Origin: Geodermatophilus dictyosporus
GTDB lineage: Bacteria; Actinomycetota; Actinomycetes; Mycobacteriales; Geodermatophilaceae
Direction: 5' to 3'
NCBI RefSeq assembly: GCF_900115505.1
Contig: NZ_FOWQ01000001.1
Coordinates: forward strand, 682,001-746,000
DNA length: 64,000 bases
Shown here: positions 1 through 8,398 of the stretch, in pieces
How positions within the stretch are numbered: the first letter of the stretch is position 1
Layout: the number at the start of each line of letters is the position of its first letter
Position numbers and translations under genes: made by a program
Notes under the pieces: model-generated
What the model saw: the letters and a program-made list of their open reading frames with translations, nothing else
Databases searched by the model: none
What the model was told of the DNA's origin: nothing

Positions 1-3000
1 ACCTCGTCCTCGGGGAGGAGGACCTCGTTGACCAGGGTCACCCTGATCCACTCGCCGGGGTGGGCCCGCAGGACCAGCGGCTCCCCCGTCTCGTGCACCC
101 CGACCGCGCGCCGGTCACCGCGCGCGGCGCCCGGCCCGTCGGCGACCGCCCTCCAGCCGTCGGCCCGCTGGTACACGAGGCCCCAGGGGTCGGTGAGGGC
201 CGTGCCGTCGTAGCGGATCTCGCGCCGCCGGGCGACGACGACGTAGTCGCGGACCGGGCCGGTGTACGTCCCGTCGGGCCGGCGGTGCGGCCGGGGCGGC
301 ACCGCTCGCTGCCGGAGGAGTGCCTGGCGGTCCCCGTGCAGCGACCGCACGTCGGCGAGCCGGCCCACCGTCGGGGGCAGGGCCCGGATCAGGCCCCAGC
401 AGCCCAGCCAGGTGTCGTCGATGGCGGCGAAGCGCCACAGGTGGTCACCCGGGCCGTAGGACCGCTGGTCCCCGAGGGCCGGCACCTCGACGGTGAAGGC
501 CTCGGAGATCCCGATGGTCTGCTGGTCGACGAGGGTGGACTCCGGCACCAGCCAGTCCCTGCGCCAGCGCAGGCCGTGCAGCACGAAGCTGTGCTGCTCC
601 TCGTGCGACCCCTGGACGAGCCGCAGTCGCAGCCGCTCCCCGGGGTAGGTGCCGATGACCGGGGTGGCGGGGTCGCCGTCCTCGCGCCCCCACTCCCCGC
701 GCCGGGCCGCTCCGTCCCCCCGCCCGCGGCTGCTGAACCACCGGGAGGGGTCCTCGCCGCGCTCGGTGAGCGGCTCGCAGCGGTAGTTGACCGCCATGGC
801 ACCGGGGTCGTCGTCCCCGCCCAGTTCCCCGGGCGGGTTGAGCGGACGGCCGCGCCCGTCGAAGAGCGGCACGAAGTCGGCCACGGCCAGGCAGGCCTCC
901 CGGAAGGCCGGGAACTCGCGGCCACCCGGGCCGGGCGCGACGACCGCCTGGCTCCCGGTCCAGGCATCGGTGGGAGCGGCCACGGCCGGGTCCCAGGTGC
1001 GCGGGGTGAGCCAGCGCGACCCGTGCGGTTCGACGACGAGGGCGGCGAACAGGCCGTGCTTCTGCCGGTAGTTGGCCAGCAGGTGGTCGTGGAAGAAGCA
1101 GGGGCCGAACTCCTCGTCGACCACCCACCGGTGGAACCCCACGTTGGGCGGGAGCTGCACGGGTCCCGCCTCGGGCAGGCCGAGGACGGGGTCCTCGCAG
1201 CTGGTCCCGGAGAGGTAGTTCCAGCCGGTCGAGGAACCGTCGGCGGCCAGGACGTCGAACTTGGTCAGGTGCACGTGCATCGCGCACTCGACGGGGAGCT
1301 GGGCGTGGTCGAAGGCGTCCGCCGGCAGGCCCCTGAGCCGGTTGGTGAACCGCGACTCGAGGACGTCGCCCTGGTTGGCGCGGGTGTAGAGGGGCTCGAT
1401 GGCGTCCGGGTCGGCGGGCGGCGCGGGGACCGCCTGCGGCACGCCGTCGACGGTCGCCCCGGTGAGGACGTAGTGGTGCCCGTGCGGGTCGTGCCAGCCG
1501 TACGGGTTGTACCGCACCGGCGCCTCCCGCACCTCGACGTCGTGGCGCACCAGCCGCGTCCCCGGCAGCCCGGCCCGCTGGTTCCACGTCGCGGCCAGCG
1601 TGTCGAGGTCGATGAAGAAGGACCCCGGCTTGCCGGCGCACCCGGGGTCACCGGCGGCGAACTCCGCGGCGCTGGCCCGGACGCCGTAGAGCAGGCGCCG
1701 GCGGCCGACCACGTGCTCGTCCTCCCACGCCGGCGGGGGTGGCGCCTTCTGCGGGTAGGTGGCGTCGACGAACCAGGGGAAGCCCAGCCGCTCGGCGCCG
1801 GGGAGGCGGCCGGGCAGCGGCTGCAGCCCGGCGCACGGAGCGCCGTCGGGCAGCAGCCGGCGGCCGTCCACGAGCTGGTCGAAGCTGCGCCACAGCCCCC
1901 ACATGCCGTGGTGGAAGTGGGGGTACAGGTGGCAGTGCCAGATGATGTCGCCGACGGCGCGCTGCCGGCTGCCGGACCCGTAGAGCGGGTCGATGGTGAG
2001 GGCCGTCTGCGGGCCGATGGTGATGGCGTCGAGCAGCTGCGAGCCGGCCGCCTCACCGGGGCGGGCGGTGTCGGCGGCCACGGCGCGCCACTGGTGCACG
2101 TGCAGGTGGAAGACGTGGGTCTCCTTGACGCCGCCGTGCACGAGGCGCACCCGCGCCGGGTCGCCGGCGTAGGCGCGGACGACCGGGATCGCCGGGTCAC
2201 CGGACAGCCAGGAGCTGTGGTGCTGCTCCTCCCCGGCGACGAACTCCAGCCAGTCCCCGTCGCGCCGGGCGGTGCGGAAGACCTCGCCGAGCTCCGCGTC
2301 GTACTCGACGCCGACGGCCTGCAGGTCGACCCCCGTGGCGCTGAGGCGGCCCGGGGTCGGCTGCTCGGCCAGCCGGCGCATCCGGTGGGGCAGCCGGTTG
2401 GGCATCGGCTCGGCCCGGTAGGAGATCGGCATCACGGTGTGGTCGACGTCGCCCACGTGGAAGGCGCTGTGCACCTCGGGCTCGTCGTGGAAGAAGATCG
2501 TGAACTCGCGGTGGCTGACCAGGGTCGTCCGCAGGTCGACGAACTCCCCGTCCGCCGCGAGTGCCTGCTCCCCGGGGACGCGGATGTCCACGTCGAGCCC
2601 GTCCCCGTACGACGACCGGGTCAGGTCCTCACCCGTCTCGGGGTCGTGCCAGCGGACACCCGGCGGCTCCACCACGAGGGCCCCGAAGAGGCCGTGCGCG
2701 TTGGTGCCGGCCTGGGTCCCGCGCAGGTCGGCCAGGTCGTTGAAGTACCAGACCCCCTCCCGCCCGGCGTTCCAGAGGAAGGTCCGGCGCCCGCCGGGGG
2801 GCACCGTGCTGGGCTCGTTGAGCCCCACCGCGGCGCCGTCGTCGTGCCGGACACCTCGGGCGGGGCCGGTGGAGATGCCGTCCCCCTGCAGGTGCAGGCC
2901 CACCCGGCGCCCCCGGACGGAGTTCTGCAGCCGGACCCGCACGGTCTCGCCCTCGTGGGCGCGGAGGACCAGCGGCCGGACCAGCGGCACCGGCCTCATC

Positions 3001-3797
3001 GGGTTGAACCGGGTGTAGCGCCGCACCCGGGCCTGCTCGTCGAGGAGCTCGCGGTCCGCGGCGGCGGCGCGGGCCCGCTGCCAGTCGTCGTCGGCGTGGT
3101 CGTTGAGCAGCAGTCGCCGGACCCGCTCCGCCGGCACGCCGCTGGCGGCCGACAGGCGGTCGGCGTCGAAGCGGCGGAGCGGGTCGGCCTCGACCCGCTC
3201 GAACCACGCGTCGATCCCCCGCCGGCCGTTCTCGAGCGCGACCCGCCAGCGCTTGTGCAGGTCGGCGACGTCGGGCCGGCCGGTCTGCGGGTCGACCGGC
3301 AGGGCACGGACCTGCCCGTCGGTGAGCAGGTCCAGCAGCGTGACGATGCGGTCGACGAGCTCCCGCACGTGCCGCTCGATGCTCTGCACCCGCCGCGAGG
3401 CGCCCCGGCGCGGGCCCTCGTCGCCGTCGTGGACGGCGCGCGACCGGCCCCGGTAGACCCGGAGCTCCTGCAGCACCTCCCGGTCGACCAGCGCGTCCCC
3501 GGGCGTCTCGTCGTACGCCTCGTCGAGCGTCCGGGCCACCCGCCGGTCGTCGTGCCGGTGCCCGAGGACGGTCTCCTCGTAGCGCCCCAGGTCGTCGACG
3601 AGCACCTGGGTGCGCTGCGTGCGCAGGTGCAGGCGAGGGAGGTACTCGTCCTCGTCCTCCCAGCGCGCCCGGGCCCAGTCCAGCAGCGGCCGGTGGGCCT
3701 GGAGGGCGTACAGCAGCCCGTTCGGGTCGTGGTCGCCGTCGACGTTGTAGACGATCGGCATCGACACGGCGACGACGTCGTACGAGCGGGAAGCCAT
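1..3797 (-). CDS. Giant multicopper oxidase (3' end beyond window)
   Basis: The minus-strand frame is open from an ATG at 3797 to the window edge, giving at least 1265 residues without a stop. A GAGGTG ribosome site lies 6 nt before the ATG. Residues 1 to about 250 are polar and helical and do not look like cupredoxin. Cupredoxin-type segments follow: HGLFGALVVEP near 365, HLHVHQW near 563, the T1-type motif WHCHLYPHFHHGMWG near 617-631, CAMHVHLTKF near 837, FFHDHLL near 900 followed by HGLFAALVVEP, and QHSFVLHGLRW near 1062. The family couples four one-electron oxidations to reduction of O2 to water. Its size resembles the large MnxG/MofA-like oxidases more than laccases or CueO, but the substrate is unknown. 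I see no Sec or Tat signal peptide. DUF2182 and DUF1326 genes lie just upstream in the same direction, with a 35-nt gap. The fold call is firm; the substrate is open. Confidence 0.85.
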   Translation of the reverse strand, partial: MASRSYDVVAVSMPIVYNVDGDHDPNGLLYALQAHRPLLDWARARWEDEDEYLPRLHLRTQRTQVLVDDLGRYEETVLGHRHDDRRVARTLDEAYDETPGDALVDREVLQELRVYRGRSRAVHDGDEGPRRGASRRVQSIERHVRELVDRIVTLLDLLTDGQVRALPVDPQTGRPDVADLHKRWRVALENGRRGIDAWFERVEADPLRRFDADRLSAASGVPAERVRRLLLNDHADDDWQRARAAAADRELLDEQARVRRYTRFNPMRPVPLVRPLVLRAHEGETVRVRLQNSVRGRRVGLHLQGDGISTGPARGVRHDDGAAVGLNEPSTVPPGGRRTFLWNAGREGVWYFNDLADLRGTQAGTNAHGLFGALVVEPPGVRWHDPETGEDLTRSSYGDGLDVDIRVPGEQALAADGEFVDLRTTLVSHREFTIFFHDEPEVHSAFHVGDVDHTVMPISYRAEPMPNRLPHRMRRLAEQPTPGRLSATGVDLQAVGVEYDAELGEVFRTARRDGDWLEFVAGEEQHHSSWLSGDPAIPVVRAYAGDPARVRLVHGGVKETHVFHLHVHQWRAVAADTARPGEAAGSQLLDAITIGPQTALTIDPLYGSGSRQRAVGDIIWHCHLYPHFHHGMWGLWRSFDQLVDGRRLLPDGAPCAGLQPLPGRLPGAERLGFPWFVDATYPQKAPPPPAWEDEHVVGRRRLLYGVRASAAEFAAGDPGCAGKPGSFFIDLDTLAATWNQRAGLPGTRLVRHDVEVREAPVRYNPYGWHDPHGHHYVLTGATVDGVPQAVPAPPADPDAIEPLYTRANQGDVLESRFTNRLRGLPADAFDHAQLPVECAMHVHLTKFDVLAADGSSTGWNYLSGTSCEDPVLGLPEAGPVQLPPNVGFHRWVVDEEFGPCFFHDHLLANYRQKHGLFAALVVEPHGSRWLTPRTWDPAVAAPTDAWTGSQAVVAPGPGGREFPAFREACLAVADFVPLFDGRGRPLNPPGELGGDDDPGAMAVNYRCEPLTERGEDPSRWFSSRGRGDGAARRGEWGREDGDPATPVIGTYPGERLRLRLVQGSHEEQHSFVLHGLRWRRDWLVPESTLVDQQTIGISEAFTVEVPALGDQRSYGPGDHLWRFAAIDDTWLGCWGLIRALPPTVGRLADVRSLHGDRQALLRQRAVPPRPHRRPDGTYTGPVRDYVVVARRREIRYDGTALTDPWGLVYQRADGWRAVADGPGAARGDRRAVGVHETGEPLVLRAHPGEWIRVTLVNEVLLPEDE

Positions 3798-3832
3798 GAC
3801 CAGCACCTCGATCGGGGCAGGGGTCGGGACGG

Positions 3833-4624
3833 TCAGGACGGGGTGCCGAGGAGGAGCACCAGTCCGAGGAGGACGGCGGCCACGCCGATCGGGCGGACGA
3901 GCCGGAGGCCCGTGCGGGTGGTGCGCTCGGCGGCCATGACGACGGCCAACGGGACCATGGTCGCGAGGTGGGCCGTCCCACCCGCGAGGCACACGGCCAT
4001 CAGCGCCCAGCAGCACCCCACGCAGGACGCGCCGTAGGCGACGCCGATGGTGGCGGCCTCGACCGCCGGCCGGCGCTCGCCGTGCCAGTGGGCGACGGCG
4101 AAGGTGCGCGGGCTGCGGCAGGCGGTGAGGCACCGGCGCTTGAGCGGGGAGAGCTGGAAGGCGCCGGCGAGGACCAGGACACCGCCGACGAGCACCTGGG
4201 GAGCGGGCCGCCACGCTCCTCCAGTCACGGCCAGGACCACGAGCTCGCCGGCCACCAGCAGCGCACCGACGACCACCCACACGGCGAGGAAGGCGCCGGC
4301 CGCGGACGCGACCAGCAGGTGCCGGGTGCGGTGCCGGGCCACCAGGCGCTGCAGGACCCGCAGGAGGGGCAGTGCCGGGGGCAGCATCATGGCCACGACC
4401 ATGAGCGCCCACCCCGTCAGGGCCGCTGCCCCGGTCCCCGCGGCGGCGCGGCCCGCGTGCAGGTGCCCGCCGTGGTCCCCGGCTCCGGTCCCCTGGCCGA
4501 GCAGGTACAGCACCAGCCAGGCGGCGCCGGCGACCACCAGCACGACGGTCGGCAGCACCGGTCGCGCCACCCCCGGCGGCCATCCCCGGCGGCCGGGCGC
4601 GAGGCGGGTCGCTGCCACGGTCAC
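3833..4624 (-). CDS. DUF2182 integral membrane protein
   Basis: This 263-residue protein has about six hydrophobic segments and the DUF2182 hallmarks: an AMMLPPALP motif near residue 80, a Cys-containing SPLKRRCLTACR segment near 160, and a GASCVGCCWALM segment near 200. Family members are described as predicted metal-binding membrane proteins of unknown function. His- and Gly-rich residues between the first two membrane segments could add metal ligands. The GTG start overlaps the DUF1326 stop (GTGA), so the two are probably translationally coupled. The multicopper oxidase follows after 35 nt. Co-transcription with a copper enzyme suggests a role in copper handling or electron transfer, which is inference. 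Confidence 0.85.
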   Translation of the reverse strand: MTVAATRLAPGRRGWPPGVARPVLPTVVLVVAGAAWLVLYLLGQGTGAGDHGGHLHAGRAAAGTGAAALTGWALMVVAMMLPPALPLLRVLQRLVARHRTRHLLVASAAGAFLAVWVVVGALLVAGELVVLAVTGGAWRPAPQVLVGGVLVLAGAFQLSPLKRRCLTACRSPRTFAVAHWHGERRPAVEAATIGVAYGASCVGCCWALMAVCLAGGTAHLATMVPLAVVMAAERTTRTGLRLVRPIGVAAVLLGLVLLLGTPS

Positions 4625-5421
4625 CCGTCCGAGGGGACGGACGCGGTGGGGTAGGCGAACCGGCCGCGCATCGCGGAGCGGCGGGTGGCGTCCGCGTAGC
4701 CGCCGGGCAGCACCGGGAGGTTCAGGCGGAAGCGGGTCGCGGTCATCGCGGTCACGGAGCCGACCGCGGCCAGCTCCCGGTGCAGGGCCGTGCGGTTCAG
4801 GGTGAGCGGCTCGCCGCCGGCCGCGGCGGCCACCCCGTCGCCCGCGCCGTCCGGTCGGTCGAACGCGAGGTCCGCCCCGTCCGCCTCGAAGGCCGGGATG
4901 TCGCTCGTCGTGGCCTCGGTGGGGTGCCGGGCGCCGTCGACCTGCTGCTTCTCGTGCACGCGGATGCGCCAGCCACCGGCCTCGTCCCGGCCCTCGCCGC
5001 TCTCGACCCGGATCGCCGCCGGCGACACGGACAGCACCGCTCCCATCACCTCGGCCAGGTCCGCCAGGGGTCCCTCGGGCGCGCCGAAGGCCCGTGCGAG
5101 GGCGTCGTACGCCTCCGCTCCGTGGGCCGGGACGTCGTCGACGTCGACGAAGAGCACGGAGTAGCGACCGCCGTCGGGGCCGCGTCGCCGGCCGTCGTGG
5201 GTGGAGATGCTGACGACGCGGGCGCCCGCGACGTCGACGGGGCCCCCGTCCCCGGGCAGGCGGCCGTCCTCGACCACCCAGGCGAACAGACCCGTGCAGT
5301 GGTCGTCGTCGGGATCCTCGTCCACCCAGCAGGGACAGAGGGTCTCGCAGTCACAGGTCTCGACGAACCACCCGGCGAGGGCGTGCGCGGGCAGCCGGGT
5401 CCCGGATCCCGTGGTGGACAT
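4621..5421 (-). CDS. DUF1326 Cys-motif protein
   Basis: The protein has 266 residues from the ATG at 5421, which has GGGAG 7 nt upstream. The open frame runs 31 codons further upstream, but that stretch is Arg/Pro-rich and looks non-coding. The N-terminal part carries the signature CDCETLCPCW followed by a further Cys (DDDHCTGLFAW), typical of DUF1326 and suited to binding a metal or a cofactor. DUF1326 and DUF2182 genes are often found together. No signal peptide is apparent. It is probably the first gene of the three-gene operon with DUF2182 and the large multicopper oxidase. Function is unknown. Confidence 0.85.
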   Translation of the reverse strand: MSTTGSGTRLPAHALAGWFVETCDCETLCPCWVDEDPDDDHCTGLFAWVVEDGRLPGDGGPVDVAGARVVSISTHDGRRRGPDGGRYSVLFVDVDDVPAHGAEAYDALARAFGAPEGPLADLAEVMGAVLSVSPAAIRVESGEGRDEAGGWRIRVHEKQQVDGARHPTEATTSDIPAFEADGADLAFDRPDGAGDGVAAAAGGEPLTLNRTALHRELAAVGSVTAMTATRFRLNLPVLPGGYADATRRSAMRGRFAYPTASVPSDG

Positions 5422-5550
5422 CTGCCGCTCCCGTCCCCTGCCGTGAGGGCCACCGCGGCGCCGGGGGGTCGGTCCCCGGCGTCCGCTCCGTGGCGTTCCC
5501 CGCCGGGGACGCACCCTCGGCGCCCCGGGGTCGGAGCATCGGGCCCGGCC

Positions 5551-5579
5551 GTCACCGCTCCGTCACCGCGGTGTCACCG
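5551..5579 (+). promoter_or_regulatory. Three tandem PhoP-like half sites
   Basis: The octamer GTCACCGC occurs three times at an exact 11-bp period (5551, 5562, 5573). The inner TCACCGC differs by one base from the mycobacterial PhoP half site TCACAGC, which also repeats every 11 bp, and resembles Streptomyces PHO-box units. The array sits between the divergent DUF1326 operon (start 5421) and the small gene at 5647. It could bind an OmpR-family response regulator. Site identity is inferred from spacing and sequence only. Confidence 0.45.
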
Positions 5580-5646
5580 CCCGGCCGTCCCCCGTGGACC
5601 GGAGTCGCTCCCCTCCGCCCGGCCGCGGGTCGGGCACCATCCGGGC

Positions 5647-5952
5647 GTGGACCCCGAGCTGCTGCTGCGGACGGCGGCCGACCGGCTGGACGCGCTGGCC
5701 ATCCGGACGACCCCCGGCGACTGGCGGACCGCCGGACTGCTGGCGACCCGCCCCGACGTGGTCGCGCACTCCCCCGACGGGAGCACCGAGCACGTGGCCG
5801 AGGCGCGGGCCGGGACCGGCGCGTGGATCGCGGCCCTCTCCCCCGCGCTGGCCGCGCCGCTGGCGGGCTGGCTGCGCGCCGCGGCGGCGCACGAGCCGGT
5901 CGACCCGGCGGCCGAGGCGTTCGCCCGGGTACTGCTCGCGCGGCTGCGGTGA
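5647..5952 (+). CDS. Small hypothetical protein, 101 aa
   Basis: The frame starts with GTG (DPELLLRTAADRLDALA) and encodes 101 residues, rich in Ala and Leu and largely helical, with a central TPGDWRTAGLLATRPD segment. A CACCAT hexamer 7 nt before the GTG could be a -10 element for a leaderless transcript. There is no membrane segment or recognisable motif. I do not recognise the family. It lies divergent to the copper-related operon and downstream of the PhoP-like repeats. Frame quality and composition make it a likely gene. Confidence 0.6.
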   Translation: MDPELLLRTAADRLDALAIRTTPGDWRTAGLLATRPDVVAHSPDGSTEHVAEARAGTGAWIAALSPALAAPLAGWLRAAAAHEPVDPAAEAFARVLLARLR

Positions 5953-6004
5953 GCGGGCGGTCCGGCACGGCGCCCAGCCCCCTCGGAGCGGACCGGGCCC
6001 CTGG

Positions 6005-6778
6005 TCAGTCGGACCAGACCGGCGGCCGCCGGTCGAGGAAGGCGTGCACCCCCTCACGGAAGTCCGCCGTCGCGCCGAGGGCCACCGCCTCCTCCCGCTC
6101 GACGGCCAGGCCCTCGTCGAAGGGCAGGTCGACGCCCTCGGTGACGCAGCGCCGGATCGCCGCCAGCGCCCGCGCCGGCTTGCGGGCCAGTCCCTCGGCG
6201 TAGCCCTGCACCTCCTCGCGGAGCCGCTCGGGGGCCACGACGACGTCGACGAGGCCGATGGCGTGCGCCTCCCCGGCGCCGAGCAGCGTGCCGTCGTAGA
6301 GCAGGCGCAGTGCTCGCGGCCGGCCCAACAGGCGGGCGAGCGCCTGCGTCGCGCCGACCGGCGGGATGAACCCGATGCCGATCTCCGGCTGCCCGAGTCG
6401 GGCGGTGCTCGCGGCGAAGCGGACGTCGCAGTGCAGGACGATCTCCAGGCCGCCGCCGACCGCGGTGCCGTGGACCGCCGCCAGCAGCGGCTTGGGCGAC
6501 GCCCGCATCCTGCGCACCAGGTCGTGGCACACGCCGACCCAGCGGCGCACGCCCTCGTCGTCCGTCTCGGAGAAGACCCGCAGGTCGGCGCCCACGCTGA
6601 AGTGGGCCTCGAGGGCGCTGGCGAACACCACCACCCGGACGGCGGGGTCCCCCAGGTGCCGCTCCAGTGCCTCCGGGACCTCCCGGAGCATCTCCCAGGA
6701 GAAGGCGTTGACCGGCGGGCGGTCGTACTCGATCCACCCCACCCGGTCGTGCACGCTGACCCGCAGGTAGTCGGCCAT
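6005..6778 (-). CDS. Enoyl-CoA hydratase/isomerase (crotonase) family
   Basis: This 257-residue protein is a standard-length crotonase. Visible signatures are the FSVGADLRVF loop near residue 60, the oxyanion-hole region HGTAVGGGLEIVLHCDVRFA near 105-125, and the LGQPEIGIGFIPPVG segment near 130-145. The family acts on acyl-CoA thioesters, most often adding water across a 2-enoyl-CoA or isomerising it. The Glu in QPEIG sits where the second hydratase glutamate is expected, while the first is less clear, so hydratase or isomerase cannot be separated here. The gene stands alone on the minus strand, and no beta-oxidation partners are adjacent. Confidence 0.9.
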   Translation of the reverse strand: MADYLRVSVHDRVGWIEYDRPPVNAFSWEMLREVPEALERHLGDPAVRVVVFASALEAHFSVGADLRVFSETDDEGVRRWVGVCHDLVRRMRASPKPLLAAVHGTAVGGGLEIVLHCDVRFAASTARLGQPEIGIGFIPPVGATQALARLLGRPRALRLLYDGTLLGAGEAHAIGLVDVVVAPERLREEVQGYAEGLARKPARALAAIRRCVTEGVDLPFDEGLAVEREEAVALGATADFREGVHAFLDRRPPVWSD

Positions 6779-6916
6779 CGGTCCTCACCTCGCACCGTCG
6801 ACCGACCCTAGAGGCCCGGCACGACGAGGTGTGCCGGCCGGCCACTCCGTGGAGAACTCCGGCGCCACCCGGTGCCACCGCCGCACGCGCTCGCGTGATC
6901 GGCCCGGGCGTCCCGC

Positions 6917-7168
6917 ATGGTCCGCCGGTCGGCGGGGCACGCCCGGAGGGTGGAGGACGACTGGAGATCGCTGCTCGAGGACCTGCCGTTGGAGCAGCGC
7001 CTGAAGGCGATCGCCGTGTACGAGCTGGCGAGTGACCGGGCGGCCGGGCAGCCGGTCGAGACGGCGGTGTCCACCCTGCGCGCGGCCGCCAGGGCCGAGG
7101 GCATGGACGACGGGCACCCGTGGATCCCGGCGGCCGCGGCACGCATCAGCGCGGAGCAGCGCCCCTGA
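6917..7168 (+). CDS. Small helical hypothetical protein, 83 aa
   Basis: The frame encodes 83 residues whose body (DWRSLLEDLPLEQRLKAI, then repeated AA/RA helical patterns) looks like a real compact helical protein. The start is uncertain: the ATG at 6917 has no good ribosome site, and a GTG at 6950 is also in frame. I do not recognise a family. It lies between a crotonase and an ATP-binding regulator and shares no clear operon with either. Confidence 0.5.
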   Translation: MVRRSAGHARRVEDDWRSLLEDLPLEQRLKAIAVYELASDRAAGQPVETAVSTLRAAARAEGMDDGHPWIPAAAARISAEQRP

Positions 7169-7211
7169 CCCCGGCCGGCCGCCTGGCCGGCCGAGCGCAC
7201 GCCGGCGTCGC

Positions 7212-7649
7212 TCAGGCCGCCTGCACGCGCGCCCAGACGTGCTTGCGGCCGTCCTCCACCGTCCAGCCGTGCGCCCGGCACAGCCGGGCCACGAGGGGCA
7301 GGCCCAGACCCCCGTCGGCCGGATCCCGGTCGCCGGCGGTCGCGGGCGGCTGCTCGACCGCGGCGTCGATGACGTCGACGAGCCAGCCCCCGCCGGTCGC
7401 GGTGACGCGGACGTGCACCGGTGACCGTCCGTGTCGCAGGCCGTTGGAGGTCAGCTCCTCGTAGACGAGGAGCAGTCCGTCGACGTCCACCGGGGCGCGG
7501 TGCCGCAGCCACCTCGTGTGGACCATCCTCCGGAGGTGGTGGCGGCTCACCGTGAGGTCGATGGGCGTCCGCAGTTCCTGCTCCCAGGTCACGAGCGGTC
7601 CCGGGGACACGGTGGGGAGCGGCCGTCGGGTCCAGCACACCTGCTCCAT
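7212..7649 (-). CDS. ATP-binding protein, RsbW-like HATPase_c domain
   Basis: The protein has 145 residues from the ATG at 7649, with a GAGGAG ribosome site 10 nt upstream. It shows the GHKL/HATPase_c pattern of anti-sigma-factor kinases: an N-box (YEELTSNGLRHG, residues 63-74), a G1-like DVIDAAVE segment at 92-99, and a G2-like GGLGLPLVARL segment at 113-123. In Actinobacteria, single-domain proteins of this size usually act as RsbW/SpoIIAB-type kinases or small histidine-kinase-like regulators. The classical G1 Asp-x-Gly is altered (DAAVE), which may affect ATP binding. No sigma factor or anti-anti-sigma gene is adjacent, so its partner is elsewhere or lost. Confidence 0.8.
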   Translation of the reverse strand: MEQVCWTRRPLPTVSPGPLVTWEQELRTPIDLTVSRHHLRRMVHTRWLRHRAPVDVDGLLLVYEELTSNGLRHGRSPVHVRVTATGGGWLVDVIDAAVEQPPATAGDRDPADGGLGLPLVARLCRAHGWTVEDGRKHVWARVQAA

Positions 7650-8031
7650 CGGCCACTCTCCTCGGGCGGTGCGCAACGGCCGGCGACCTCGGTGCGTCCG
7701 CCACCGGTGGTGAGAGGTCGGGTGGACGGCGTGGGGCTTCTCTCCGACCGTTGCTGTTCCGGATCCGAAGCGTAGGTCCATCCGCACGGTGGCCCGGTCC
7801 GTTCGGCGTCGGGGCGGTGCGGCGTGACCGCGGGACGTGTCCCGGTCTCCGCGCGTGACGACGCCGTCGGTCGGCCCGCCCCGTGTCTCCCGCCTCGCCC
7901 GGACGGACGGTGCGGTCCGGCACCCCTCCGCGGTCGACGCCCGCCGTCGTCGCCGTGGTGGTGCTCGGCCCAGGCCGGTTCGCGGCACGGACCGACTCGC
8001 CGCCGGGGTCGGCGGCGAGGACGATCGCGCT
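7650..8031. other. Gene-poor spacer, 382 bp
   Basis: No convincing gene was found on either strand. Frames crossing it are Arg/Pro/Ser-rich and lack motifs. It must hold the promoter of the minus-strand ATP-binding gene (start 7649), but I could not choose a credible -35/-10 pair. Confidence 0.5.
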
Positions 8032-8295
8032 GTGGCATCCGAGGGGGAGTCGCCGGAGGTCCGCACGCGCCCGGCCGACGCCCCGGTGGAGGAGCGCCTC
8101 GCTCGAGGACACCGACGGCTCGGGGAGCACCTGCACGCGGTCGAGGACCACCTGCTCGACATCGCCGACCACGTCCTCGAGCCCGGCGGGGAGGCCCAGG
8201 CGACGCGGGAGCGGGCTCGCGGTCTGTCCACCGCTGCCGACCACGAGCTGGCGCGTGCCGACGAGCTCCACGGGCCCGCTGCACCCGACCGGTAG
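8032..8295 (+). CDS. Possible small helical protein, 87 aa
   Basis: From a GTG at 8032 the frame encodes 87 residues. The body (GHRRLGEHLHAVEDHLLDIA and onward) is amphipathic, His/Glu/Leu-rich and more protein-like than the overlapping frames on the other strand. There is no recognisable family, no signal peptide and only a weak ribosome site. It lies just upstream of an MDR oxidoreductase and may be a remnant or a real small gene. Confidence 0.35.
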   Translation: MASEGESPEVRTRPADAPVEERLARGHRRLGEHLHAVEDHLLDIADHVLEPGGEAQATRERARGLSTAADHELARADELHGPAAPDR

Positions 8296-8386
8296 CAGCC
8301 GGCCGCGGCCACCCGACCCGGGCGCGCACCGGAGACGGAGCGCCGGACGCTCGGGTCTCACCCGGCGTCGAGCGACCCCGGATCGC

Positions 8387-8392
8387 TAGCGT
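8387..8392 (+). promoter_or_regulatory. Likely -10 element for a leaderless transcript
   Basis: TAGCGT fits the actinobacterial TAnnnT -10 consensus. It ends 6 nt before the ATG at 8399, so transcription would begin at or next to the A of the start codon. I see no clear -35. Confidence 0.4.
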
Positions 8393-8398
8393 GGAGGC

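Noticed and set aside
60-4037. A 1325-codon plus-strand open frame
   Set aside because: It lies opposite the multicopper oxidase and DUF2182, is Val/Pro/Arg/Gly-rich without any motif, and arises from the codon bias of the real genes.
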